From the NCBI RefSeq assembly GCF_000004075.3, contig NC_026660.2, forward strand, positions 26,353,498 to 26,417,497: DNA of 64,000 bases. The letters run 5' to 3'. Under the pieces are notes generated by a model. It was not told the origin of the DNA, did not search any database, and was given only the letters and a program-made list of their open reading frames with translations. Positions 12,902 through 25,300 of the stretch are shown here, one piece after another. Each line of letters opens with the position of its first letter. The stretch's first letter is position 1. The stretch comes from Cucumis sativus (lineage: Eukaryota; Streptophyta; Magnoliopsida; Cucurbitales; Cucurbitaceae). A program made the translations under genes and the position numbers.

Positions 12902-15263
12902 TCAGTTGAAGTCTAGCAAAGCCTGTCTCAGATTCTTTACAACATCTTCCACTGTCATATGAAAACCAACATCCATCTGCCATTATTAAACAAATAAACA
13001 ACATTGTTATTCTCTCCTCACAAACAAATCAGATAAATTATCAAGTAAATAGAACATTATTAACCAAAATTCAGAAACCATTATCAAATTATTGTTAGGA
13101 TATGTAAATATGAGATTACAGACTAGACTTCTCGTATCAAAATTGATTATAAGGAGATGAACAAATTAGGTGCATTTTAAAGATTTTGAGATCTACTAGT
13201 CTTTTCTAATACTGACTCTAAGGTTGTGGCTCTTTTGATTCACTATTTTTATTAGATTCTTTTCTTTATTTGAATACATGTTTGGAGGTCATGGTATTTG
13301 ATACCATGTTAGACAAACACAAAGTTGCATCTTATCTTAAAACCAAATGAGCAAAGTAAGAAAAAAAACTAATATATTTTATATAGTTTATGATCAAATC
13401 TTTTCACCGTTTTGATGTAGGATTCCCAACTGATAGATTGCAGTAAATTTAATTGTATTAATACTTAACATTAATAACATCAAAATAAAAAATAAAAATA
13501 TTATCTAAGTCTACGAGAAGCTTAAAATTTAAATTTAGTCTTTTGGTTTCATAACATCTCATAAATTGTTCATATAAATAGTTTCGAACTAAATTCAACT
13601 TTCTGTAAACCTTAGATATCGGAGTCTCGGACCAAAGTATGCAATAATTAACCAGATAAAGAGAGCTTTAAAGTTAATAATTATACCTGAGCAACAATCG
13701 TAATATCGAGGTTGGAGTGGGAGAATGGCAAAGCACTAGTGTTGAGGATTGTGAGATTATTAAAGCTCTGGATTTTGTTGAGCAAATAAGAGAGACAGCC
13801 TTTGCGTTTGTGGCAGTGAATTCTGATGAGAACATCATTGTTTACGAATCTTACTTCTATCTCAGGAGTACTTCTTAGTCTGCCGGAAAAACTGTTCTCG
13901 TCCGATGATGAGGTGTCATCGTCGGATGAGGAAGGCTGCAGGGTGGTTCTCTTCACACACACCACTGGCGATTGTGGCTTCGAAGTTTTGGAAGTAGTTT
14001 GTTCCTCCACCACTTTCAAACGCTCTTGAAGCTCTTTTACATGTCTTATGGCTCCTCCCAATATCGAAGCTTTGTCTGCCTGCCAACACACAAATCAAAT
14101 AAATTTTAGGTCTCTTTGATGACCATTTTATCTTTAATTAGTTTTATGTTTTTCAAATTTATATGCATATTTTCTTCTAAATTCTAACCTTTTTTTTTTT
14201 TATGAAGAAAATAAATAAATAAAATTCTTGGTCAGATTATTAAAAAAAACCCTAAAAAAATCTCATTTAGGTTACACATTCTTAGCATTTTTATCATACC
14301 CCAACCCCAGACCAAATTAATATATTGCCAATAAAATACAAAAAGAGTTAAACCAATTTAAAGAAACAGAAGAAACATCATAATAGCATAATAGAGCATT
14401 TTCTTTAGACCAGAAAGCCACAAGAGTAAATGACCTAAACCATTTCATTTCAAATTTTTTTCTAATAAATTCTTAAACTTGGTAGTATAATATACATTTG
14501 AAAATAAGAAATCTGTGAGATATAGCAGATATCAGCTACTACACAATTTCACAGTTTTTGAGTGTCAATTTTTGAAAAAATAAGAAGAAACTGCAAGTAG
14601 ACCCCTTTAAACTTTTTCTTTCTAATTTGACCATCATAACATTCAAAATTAAAATACACGAACTTATATAAAAAGTTAGAATGAAAAATAAGTAATGAAC
14701 TAAAGTGTAGTTAGTACACAATACCTTGTTAAGGTCAGGGATTAGAGCTGAAAGAGCAATGAATCTTTGGCTAAGCTTCTCCCTACGCTTTCTCTCAGCT
14801 ATCACATGTTCTCTACCATTCATTGAACAACTTCTCTTCCCATTAGTACAATTCCAATTTTTTACTGATTCATAATTCCAATTATTCTCAAAGCTAATTA
14901 TTTGCGAAGATGATAACGACGAATCACCCTTATGATTATTTCCAACAAATGTGGTCTTACATTTGTTTATCCCCCCGCCCCCCGCCTCCACGTCCTCCTC
15001 CACCTTAACCCGCTTGGCCGGCCTTTCCTCCACCGCATACGGCAGAACCGGCAAGTCATACAAGTCATCAAATTGCAACGCATCTAACGGAAACTCAAAT
15101 GGGTCTATATGAAATTCATCCATAAACGGTGAAGCATCTTCAATTTCCTAAAAAGAAAATAAGGAAATAAATATACATTTATAGAAAATTTTAATTAACG
15201 AATGAAAGATTTAATAATGAAAAATACCCAATCAGATATCCATTTCAGTGATGAGATCTCCAT
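12902..15263 (-). CDS. bHLH transcription factor, subgroup IVa (tandem copy A)
   Basis: Four exons join to 308 aa: 15228-15263, 14725-15147, 13687-14079, 12902-12976. The start is the first ATG of exon 1 (MEISSLKWISDW). The bHLH domain spans residues 124-175. Its basic helix HVIAERKRREK keeps the His, Glu and Arg that read E-box/G-box DNA, and its second helix begins DKASILGGAI. An acidic and Ser-rich spacer follows, then a C-terminal ACT-like domain (about 210-305) with VLIRIHCHKRKGC and LDITIVAQ. This matches Arabidopsis bHLH18/19/20/25. That clade includes NAI1 and regulators of specialised triterpenes, such as the cucurbit bitterness factors Bl, Bt and Br and the Medicago TSAR proteins. 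It is one of three tandem copies with the same exon phases. Which named cucurbit gene it is cannot be told from sequence alone. Confidence 0.95.
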
Positions 15264-15357
15264 TTAGAACTCAATGGAAAAGAAAAATAAAGTTAGAAAA
15301 AGGAATTGGATAGTTATTTATTGATGATTTGTGAGAAAGAGGGAAAAGGTGAAAGGG

Positions 15358-15364
15358 TTTTATA
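15358..15364 (-). promoter_or_regulatory. TATA box of bHLH gene A
   Basis: The minus strand reads TATAAAA about 95 bases upstream of the start codon of bHLH gene A. A G-box lies a further 38 bases upstream, giving a compact core promoter. Assignment is by motif and position. Confidence 0.6.
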
Positions 15365-15400
15365 GAAATAAGAGAGACACGGTTTATTGGGAATAATGAG

Positions 15401-15411
15401 GCACGTGTGAA
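15401..15411 (+). promoter_or_regulatory. G-box element in the promoter of bHLH gene A
   Basis: The plus strand reads GCACGTGTGAA. The palindromic core CACGTG (15402-15407) is the preferred site of bHLH and bZIP factors. The same 11 bases occur upstream of bHLH gene B at 22304-22314, also just upstream of its TATA box. This suggests a retained element of the duplicated promoter, possibly autoregulatory. Confidence 0.6.
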
Positions 15412-18400
15412 AGAGTGGTAGAGTCAGCTTTCGGGTTCGTATTTGGTCAATGGATTTCCGAATTCTCTCACGTTTTGCCTCTTTCTTAAAACAAATTTTA
15501 TTTAATAACTTCAGGTCCTCTTTTCGCAGTCCAACTCCTTTAACTTTTTCTAATTTCTATTATAACCCCAGATAACACATCAAATTAAATCACACGTAGA
15601 CTCATCCAATATTCAAATTTGTGACCTTATTTTAAAAATAGGGGTGGTTTTGAAAATTTGGCTTTATTATTCAAAAGACGCATTCTTCATCACAAGAAGA
15701 CAAAAAAAAGTTTAGGCACATTTTGTTGATTGGTCACGAATTTTGTCTCACTTGACACGTTGTAACCAGTCATAATAATGATTGCCAATTCTCTCCATTT
15801 GACCTTATTTGATTTATCAATCAAAATTATCTTTTATATCAAATCATCTCATTATCAACTCACCTTCACACTTCACACAATTCTCTCATATATTTTTCTC
15901 CAATCCTTTCCTCCTTTCCTCCTTCCTCTCTGTTGTAATTGGTCAAACTACATTAGACGTTCTGGGATTTTCAATGACCCATCTATGATTGAGAATATTA
16001 TCCCTCAAATTAATTTTTTTTATATATATAAAAATGTTGATGAAAATTAAGATGAGAAAAAGGCAGTATTTCATTCCTCAATTTCTTCATTTTTTTCCCT
16101 TTTAATTTTCCCCATTTTTTACTTGTATCATAATGTTCTCACCTACCAATGTGAACAATTTTGTGGTGAGTTGTTTAGAAATTTTACTTTGTGTTATAGA
16201 GGAAATATGCTTTGATTTACCCCAAAAGCCCTCCTCAATTTCAAAACTCCCCTTTTGAAAATTAATCAGAAGCTATAAAAAAAAAAGTGAAGGATAACAA
16301 TATATTTATTAAGATTTAACTCTATTATTTTCTTTACTTCCTATCAACTTTGTAGGAAAATTTATATGGCATTTTACTTTACCTTATAAATATTTTCAAC
16401 ATTTACAACATTTTTCAAATAATATCAATAATTTTTCGTTAATGATTTTTTAAAAAAGTAAAAGATAAAAAGAAAACCCTAAAAGCTTGAAGAATAATTA
16501 TGACAAAAGGTGAACAATAGATGGATATCCAATTGTCTCATATTGATATGGACACAATGGATTGTGTCTTTAATAAAAAAAATTTGTCGTAGATATTTAT
16601 ACTATGTTAAAAGTTGAGTGTTATGTATTTTCAGGTTCGTAGCTAATATGCACTTAATTTTTATTTTTATTTTCTCTCTAACATAGAAACTAAGGTAGTA
16701 GGTTATATAATTAACCCAATAATATATATAATAATAGTAATTAATGTGAATGTAATTCATGGATGGAAACAAGAATAATAATAAAGTTAAAAAAATGGAA
16801 ATATCACATGCCTTTGCTTTGCATTGATTAGTTTATGTTTGGGATAAGCGGCACGTGGGAAACAGGAACTTGAGAGGAAGGTGGTGCAAACTGCGGAGTG
16901 TTGAGAGTCCCTTACCCTGAGACTAAAGGAATGCGCGGCTCCATTCAGCTTCCTCCAAATTCTCCCCATACCCTAAAATTAATTGACCTGCGACCTTACC
17001 AATCACATCACCCCACGTAAGCCCACACCCCACACCCCACTCCATACTCACTCAATTATTTGCATCATCATTTTTTTAATCATACCCATTTCACAAAATA
17101 TACATTATATTTAAACCATCTCATTTTTATATATTACATCTCAACACTTTACACTTATTATTTAAATATTTTTCTCTAACATAAAGTAGAGCCAACTAAA
17201 TGTAAAAAACCAAAGGTTTCATTTTTCCATAGTATGTATTTCAGATTTAACGCAATAATTATCTCATGAATTCAATATGTCCTTCTATACACATGAAATA
17301 ATATTTGCACTCCAAGTGTTCTTTTGAATGTAGTTTTGTAGGACTAAAGTACAATATTGCAACTATTGTACATATAACAACATAACAATACACACACACA
17401 CATTAAATTGATGTTAAGATGAATTATGATGAATATAAAATGGTATGGACATATTCATTGGTTTATTGATGTCATTTCTTCCACACATATGAAAGTTGAA
17501 ATCCATTAAATAAAATTATATTTTAAAAAAATGGACGGAAAGAAAAAGATAAAATAAATAACTTTTTAGTTAATATTTAAATAGTTTTAATGTACTGGAA
17601 AACGAAGTTATTGTTATAATATTCTTCTTAAATGAAAAGTATTGTTATGTTATAATATTACAAATAACCATTCCCCTTTATTTAATGAGGTTTTAATCGT
17701 TTTGTTTTGTAAATAGAAATTGATAATTTATCAACGGAGTCCATTAATTAGTAGCGCAGCCGACCCCATTATATAATATCAAAATCAAAATCAAAATCAA
17801 ATTTAAGTTATATATAATGGGATTTTAATATTTTTTCAAAATAATAATAACTTTTGTTAAGGTAACAATTTTAATATTTTAAATCAGGAATCTATTTTGG
17901 ATTTCATCATTTGTTTCTATACAATCTAAGGAAATATTAGAAAGTGTTATAATTGAGTATCTTTCTAAGTGGGTTAAATTAAAAAATAACCGAAAATAGG
18001 ATTAAACCTACTGCACTCTAATTTGTTGTTGTAAATATTTTATCCACTCTACCATTTTTTTTTATAACTTTCCTTCAATTTTAATGCTGAAGAAAAAGGT
18101 TGGAAGATTAAGTTATTGATGAATTGAATTGAAGGTTACATTAGATATACATTGTACATCGGATTTCACATGATTTGTCAGTGGGAAACCAAAGGGGACA
18201 AAGTTAATTTATTATATAGTTTTCATATAACATAAACCCATGTGTGTTAATTCATCTGTTTCCTTGACTATTATTTTATGGGAGTGAGAGAGAGAGAGAG
18301 GTGTATAATGCAATAATTCACATTAAATTTTGATTATATTTAAATACATAAACGTGTCAGTTAACTGTAGTTGGATATGGTTTAAAGATGGATTAGTCAG

Positions 18401-20242
18401 GTTAAGCAAGGCATGTGGTTAATTGAAAAAACTGCCTATTTTTGAACGGACCATCTGTCATCACATGCATTCGGAACAACATTTCTCCTACATGCCTAAT
18501 CTAAGCTTTGACACGTACTCCGGTATTATTCGTAGCATTAAAGTTATATATAAATAAGATTACAATTTAATTTTTATTTTGATTTCGTCCTCCATTTCCA
18601 TATCATACCATTTTATAACTAAATTTGTTTTAACTCATTCAAGTTTTAATTTTGTATTACTTATAAAACTAAATAATTGATAGCTTATAATTTGGTAACT
18701 ATATACGTTTGTTTTGATATACTCATTTTATTTTTTATTTTTGTTTTTAATTAATCTCTCACACCACCTTTACCTTTTTTCTTTTGACACCCATAAGAGA
18801 TATATAGGGCGTTTCATTATTTCCATGGTGTCATATTTATAAGATACACAAGTTACTTAAAACTAACTTGCCAAGTGTACGTGTGTGTATATATATATAT
18901 ATATTGTGTGTGTATATATATACATTAGAAAAACCAAGGACCTCATAATTATTGTAAGATACATATGAGCTACTTCTGAAAAAATCTATTGATTTTGAGA
19001 TGAACTACATGTTATCTAATAATATCAAGGAAAGAGTGGTTCCAAAGTCATGTGTTCAAACCCTTGCAATGTTATTTTCTCTCCAATTAATATATCGCTT
19101 CCATGTTTTGCCTATTATTTTAAGCCCATGAGTGAATTAAGTTTACGAGTGGTAAAGTTTTTATATGAATACATTCGTTTTCACACGTACAGTACATACA
19201 TAAGCAAATTTAATATTCAAAGTTATTCAACATGGTTATATGATGATATATTATATAACTATGTTAATTTTGTTTCTTCCCATTGTTCTCTTTCATCGAT
19301 TGAAGTTAAAAATTAATCATTCTTGGAGTATGTTATATAAAGAATCAAAATCATTTCCTAAACGTGACCAAAAACAAAAGTTTAGTAATATATTAATATC
19401 ATTACCTCAAATTATACATATTTCCCCAGTAAAGATTAGGGTTTGAATATATTCTAACCTAACTTTTTTTTTCCCCTTTAAAATAAAGAAAGTAAGAAAA
19501 GGTACTTTCGTGTTTCAGCCACTCCCTACCAAATGCTTTGTTTTTATACCATAAAATAGTGTCAACAAATAATTGAATATATAAACCACTAAAATGATGA
19601 ACCCCAAAACCAAAAGTATGGCCTTAAAACCTAAGACAAAACTATACATATAAATTCCCATATTTATAATTGGAAATTCTTTGCATTCACATTGGAAATT
19701 TGAATTTTAATTTGAGGACAAATAAAATTAAACATGTAGAGGTAGCGTTGACAATATTGAAGAATCATAAAGATCTTGTAATCTTAGTGGGACATCCTTA
19801 CTCCACTCTGCATCAGACAACCCATGACTTGTTTGTTTAAATTAAGGAATTTGTTCTCTAATTAGTTTTTGTTTTAATTTATATGTTGTATTGGAGCTGT
19901 CAGATCTATAGAATTAGTTGTAAGATCTTCACAATTATTACAACAAAAGTTAATTAATCCAATAAACGAAATCTTACATAAAGATTTTAGATCCAAGTGC
20001 AAAAGAAGACACCCCCAAAAAATTGGAATCAAAAGTAATCTTAAAAGAGGGGGAAAAACAAAGCTTGATTTACAGCACATGTGGTTGTTTTTCTTTTCCT
20101 AAATTTCCTTAACGTGGTCAAAGATTTGCCCCACGCAAAAATTTCTAAAAGGAAAGCAAAAGAGAAAAAAAAAACCTTAATTAGGGATTCCACAAGGCTT
20201 TATTATCTCTAAAATTAAGGATTAATTACGTCATTTGTAAGT
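15412..20242. other. Intergenic region between bHLH genes A and B
   Basis: About 4.8 kb, mostly AT-rich. It contains a GC-richer island at 16787-17040 with another CACGTG (about 16852) and a CAG|GTAAGG sequence on the minus strand, and a GT/TA microsatellite at 18881-18923. No gene is supportable. Confidence 0.55.
18881..18923. repeat. GT/TA compound microsatellite
   Basis: Alternating (GT)n and (TA)n units run through this stretch. It is a simple sequence repeat in intergenic DNA. Confidence 0.9.
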
Positions 20243-21930
20243 TTACATAAATTCAAGAGAAGCTTGTCTTAGTTTCTGCACTAGTTCCTTCACTGTCATG
20301 GAAAAATCGTCATCCATCTGCAAATTATATAATTAATAAAATCAAATTAGTCCCGTAAACCTCAATATCCACAAAATTATAAAAAATGAAAAATAAAAAA
20401 AATTTGTATTAAGTACCTGAGCAATAATTGTTATATCAAGCCTGAAATTGCCAAATGGCAAAGCACTAGAGTTGAGAACTGTGAGATTAAGTTTCTCTAT
20501 TTGATTTAGTATATTTGAAAGACAGCCTTTGCATTTCTTGCCATGAATCCTCAAAAGGACATCCTTTCCAGACACTCTTGCTTCTACGTCCGGAATCGCT
20601 CCGTCTGACGACGAGGAGCTGTTTTCCTCTGAGGAATCGTCACTGGCGATGATGGTAGAGGCATCGTCAGATTTGTTCACAAACACCACGGATTCCACTG
20701 TTGCTTTGGCTGCTTGTTCGTTTGCAACCTTCAAACGTTCTTGAAGATCTTTGATGTATGTTATTGCATCCCCAAGAATGGAAGCTTTATCCATCTAGTA
20801 CCAAAAAAAAATCATTGCAACTATTGAGAATTTGAATATATTAAAAAGCTTAATTTTTTTTTCTTTTCTAAAAAAGGATAGCAAGAAATAGAGGAACAAA
20901 AACTTAAATCTTCACACACATAAACTTTAATTTTAGGCTGAATGGTTCTATATGTTTCTTGAAAGCAAATGGAAAATGTGGAATTTGAACGTCAAGGTAA
21001 AATTTTTCATAGTAAACTTTGATCTAATTTGAAACATTAACTTTTGATATATACAACCAATTGTTGAAACATTGATAATTAAACCATACTAGTATATGCT
21101 TTTAAGTTGATTTGTGTGATTTAACGTCAGTTACTACTAATTCAAGGAAGAGCAATGATCGGATGCAGGTAGCCAACTTGTGTACCCGTGGATTGTAAAA
21201 TAATAAACGAATACATGAAAACAATTTAATTTTTTTGCATAATAATAAAGAAGAGAAATTTAATTAGGATATAAGGAACATAAATGTCACCTTTTTAAGA
21301 TCTGGAATAAGGGCCGAAAGAGCAACAAATCGCTGGCTAAGCTTTTCTCTACGCTTTCTTTCAGCTAAGACATGATCTTGAGCAACCAAAGGGCTGCGAT
21401 TATTACTATTCATAGCTGCAGCAGCAGACCTTTTGATTCCAACCCCATGATTTTTATTTGGTGAACAATAATAATTTGAAGTTTTATTGTTGTTGTTGTT
21501 GTTGTCATATGAAGGTTGAGCAACCATTGGGGACATCTCAATGTTCCCAAATGAAATGATTTGGGACGAGGAAGAAGAAGTCGCCATCGAAGAAATTCTA
21601 CGGCTTGAGCCGCTGCTGGTCCTCGCCTGCTTTGCTGGTGGCGGTGCTGCCGGAGTTTGTACAGAACTATTGTCTAGATCTACGTGGGATGTGTAGCTTT
21701 CGTCGGAGAATGTTTGGAAACTACTCAACTCCTCTAGTGTGCACTCAAAAGGGTTCATTTCCAAATCATTCATGAATGAAGATTCCAGTTCCTAATTGAA
21801 ATTACCATAAACCCAACAAGAAAAATCAGATTTTTTTCCCCATAATTAATTTGTGCAAAAAAGGAAAGAGTAAAAAAGTTCTGTTTTCTTTTACCATTTC
21901 AGACAGCCATTTTGCAGATGAGATTTCCAT
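20243..21930 (-). CDS. bHLH transcription factor, subgroup IVa (tandem copy B)
   Basis: Four exons join to 329 aa: 21895-21930, 21291-21791, 20417-20794, 20243-20317. The first and last exons have exactly the lengths of copy A (36 and 75 bases) and the same phases. Exon 1 encodes MEISSAKWLSEM. The spacer before the DNA-binding domain is longer than in A, with Ser, Asn and Ala runs. The bHLH domain spans about residues 150-201 and includes HVLAERKRREKLSQRFVALS, with His, Glu and Arg intact. The second helix starts MDKASILGDAI. The ACT-like C-terminus contains VLLRIHGKKCKGC and LDITIIAQ. The protein is a nuclear transcription factor expected to bind E-box or G-box DNA as a dimer. Its promoter shares the GCACGTGTGAA element with copy A. 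Cucurbitacin regulators Bl, Bt and Br belong to this clade, so a link to triterpene bitterness is plausible but not shown. Confidence 0.95.
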
Positions 21931-22101
21931 GGGGGAAATTTGATGAACTTTGGTTTAATTTATCAGGATCTATGAGCTGCATAAATCAATTAACAAAAGA
22001 ATAAAGTCAGTGGAGAATAAATTTGAATGAATAAAAGAGGCTAAAAACTTAGAAAGTTGAAATGAAACTTTATATATGATGAAATTGAATTTGGAGTTTG
22101 T

Positions 22102-22129
22102 GAAGAAGAAGAAGAAGAAGAAGAAGAAG
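22102..22129 (+). repeat. GAA microsatellite in the probable 5' UTR of bHLH gene B
   Basis: Nine GAA units, followed by GCAGAA-type imperfect units to about 22147. The run lies between the TATA box at 22251 and the start codon at 21930. It would therefore be a CUU-rich stretch in the leader of the transcript. Confidence 0.8.
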
Positions 22130-22250
22130 CAGAAGAAGCAGAAGAGTGAGAGAGTTGAATATTAAGGTGACCTTGAAGTTGACGACGGAAGGGTTTGCGA
22201 AAAAGCGATGGAATTAAGAATGAAATGAAGTGAGAAGAAAATAGGGAGGA

Positions 22251-22257
22251 TTTTATA
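22251..22257 (-). promoter_or_regulatory. TATA box of bHLH gene B
   Basis: The minus strand reads TATAAAA about 320 bases upstream of the start codon, implying a long 5' UTR of about 290 bases. The G-box at 22304-22314 lies 47 bases further upstream, similar to the arrangement in gene A. Confidence 0.55.
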
Positions 22258-22303
22258 GGTGCTATAATCATACACGCTTTTATTATTATATAAATTTGAT
22301 TTC

Positions 22304-22314
22304 GCACGTGTGAA
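22304..22314 (+). promoter_or_regulatory. G-box element in the promoter of bHLH gene B
   Basis: GCACGTGTGAA, identical over 11 bases to 15401-15411 upstream of gene A, with core CACGTG at 22305-22310. I found no counterpart in the 500 bases upstream of gene C. Confidence 0.6.
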
Positions 22315-25300
22315 TAGCTCCCTCCTGCTTTTTGGCTTCCTTTGTTTCTATCTATTACTATCACACGCCCTTCCCTCTTTAGACTTTTTTCTTCATTAAC
22401 TTTCAACTTCCAATAATGGATCCGCGTAATATGTATTATCACATTTCAAATACTTATATATTGTCACCAAACCATAATAATAAGTTTTTATTCATCTATA
22501 ATTCTTGTTTTACTTCTACTGATTATGAAATTTAGATAATTATCATACTATTAATTACTTTTTATATTTTTAGTGTTTCACTTTAATTCTAAACAACAAC
22601 AAATATAATCAAATAAAATTCACTTTTTATTTCTCTCTCTCTCATCATATTTCATCTTAAATTATTATATTTCTCTCATTCACAAAAGACTTTAAAATAT
22701 ATTATCAATTAAATATATATTAAACTTCTTTTAGGAACTATATCTTCAAATTTACACATTCATTATTCAACTATACCTTTCGATTAACTAAATTTAAATA
22801 TAAAATTAATTAAATATATGATTGTAGCACGGTGACTTTATATACATATATTTCTGAATATTTCCTACTTCTCTCTCTCTCTCTCTCTCTCTCTTCACAG
22901 CTCTCTTCACAGCTCTCTTCTTCTCTCTTTCTTTCTTTCTTCCTCTACTTTAATAAAAAAGTAGAATGAACGAAAAAGATATTATGAATTATAAAGTTGT
23001 TACTAACTTAGACATGTACATTTTAACAACACACAGACCCATAAAATACAACATCCTCCTTTTCTAACTTTTATCATCATCGTCAATCTCAAGATATATT
23101 AAATGAAGTGATTAAAAAAAATGACGCAATAACAAAAATTGATCTAAACTAATTAACAATAGCAATTAGACATTTTATAATTGATCATCGACTAATTAAT
23201 CTAATTATTTAAATTGACAATTTGATTCAACTAAACTAATCTAATTGTTTAAATGGAGAAATTGATTATATTAATACGATCTGAAGATAACAAATCTAAT
23301 GTTTGAAAGATTTTTCGCCGCTAAGATTGGAACTCAGGAATTTAAAAAAAAAAGAAAACCCTAAACATGAAAAGCACAACCATTATGATGGAGCTGTTTT
23401 TCATTTTTTTCATTTTTTCTTTTTTAGTTTCCAAATGTAGAAAGTTCCTAAGAGGTAATGGACAAGGGTGGGCTTTATTTTATTTGAGATCTCATTTCTT
23501 ATTATCGAAATTAAATAAACATATATATTATATATTTATTTACTTCCTCTTCAGGTTTTGTACATATAAATAATTATAAATGTGTGAGTCATATAATGGG
23601 GGCTGATCATTTACAATTTTTTAAGTAATCCAATAGCTTGCCATCACATGAAACCCGTTTCATGAATACATATAATATATAAATAATTCAACTCACCCAG
23701 AGTTATAATTAACCATGGTTAATCTTTTATATATTCTAGGTTAATCTTCCAATCTCTCAAAGTTTTCACGTAATTGGAAGAAAACATTACATTAAACCAT
23801 ATCCATAATGTGAACTCATCACCAAATAAAAGTCTATTAGCGTGATATAGTCTACCATTAATAGCTTTTGTTATAATTGTAATGTTTATAAAATTTTGTT
23901 ATTATGCACTCAAACATTAAGTATTAAGTTTAGAGGTGATACCTATTATAATTACCTTTTTCTTCTTCTTATTATTATTTTAAAGCATTTTATTACAGTA
24001 AAGACACGGTGTTTGAGAATTATGTATATGTTGAAGGCTAGGTCTAAAGTCCACAAGCAGACTACACCCAAAATGTAGCTAGAAATACCAGTGCCTCAAG
24101 GTTTTGGCTAACCAATGTTTGGCCCTAGTTGGTAAAAATGAGTCGACTCAGATGCCGTTTTCACACCCTACGACAACCTCAAGCAACTAGAACAACTCAC
24201 ATTGTCACATATCCCCAAAATTGAAGAACGGGAGGAGATACAATCTCCAAACCTTGTTCCACACATCTCAAAAGCCTAAAACCCTTTCTCCAAAAATACA
24301 GTATCAATGGAGTTTCAAATTTAAAAATGCAAATGAAAAGGTTAAATAAATTCAAAATATGTGGGAAAATAATCAAAATTCATATATACAGGAATCAACA
24401 ACGAAATACAACAATGGGAGATTACAAATTCACAACAATATAAAAATACAATTAAATTCAGAATATAAAGCATACATGTACAGATACCTAAATTTTATTA
24501 ACAATCTAGAAAAAAAAAAAAAAGTAAGAGATGGAACTTGATTTGAATATAGAGAAACTGAAACACAAGTTCACTGGTGGATTAACTTCTACAATTTTTG
24601 TTATATACATACGTAATATAAAGAGAATAAAGTTGGGTGAGAGTTTGATCTCCTACCCCATGCTAAATACAGTCATGTATGTATGTATGTATATATGTAT
24701 ATATATATAAATCTTTATTGAAATTTAATAATTGAAATAGATGAGAACTATTTGAAGTTGATTGTTTAAAGTTGTGGGTTGTTCATAGTGTGAATATAAT
24801 CAGAGGCATAGTATATGTTGAAAATATAACAAATTAACGCAAGGTTTATAATAATAATTAAGGCCAAAGTGTAAAACCAATTAGTCTCATATAAGTGTGT
24901 ACTAAGTGATGGGGCGACGACAAGTCTCACGGCCAATTTAGTTCATTGGTGATGTTCACATGACGTAATTAAGCTACGAAATTCATATATGAACCCTAAT
25001 ATTTGTATTTCTAATTTTATTTCTTATAGCATTTTGGAATACACTAAGGACATTTACATTCATGGTTATAATTTAGTAATAAAAATTTAGAGTCTCAAAT
25101 GATTCTATTTTTAGACTTTTGTTTGATCTCTTGCTATTTTTAAAGCTCAATATCAAAGGGCAAGAATTAAAATTAAATAAAACAAAATAGATGAGTTAAT
25201 TAGTATTTATTTATATGCTTGATAACCTGTAAATCTAAAACTTGTTTACTTGAATTATCGCACACATCTTTATTTAAAGCTCACTTAATTAAATGATAGA

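Noticed and set aside
16787..16969. Possible microRNA hairpin in the GC-rich island
   Set aside because: I found no extended stem of about 20 bases pairing with a second arm, and no known plant miRNA sequence.
19040..19065. Sequence GTGTTCAAACCC resembling a tRNA B box or SINE promoter
   Set aside because: No A box at the right spacing, no cloverleaf and no poly-A tail were found.
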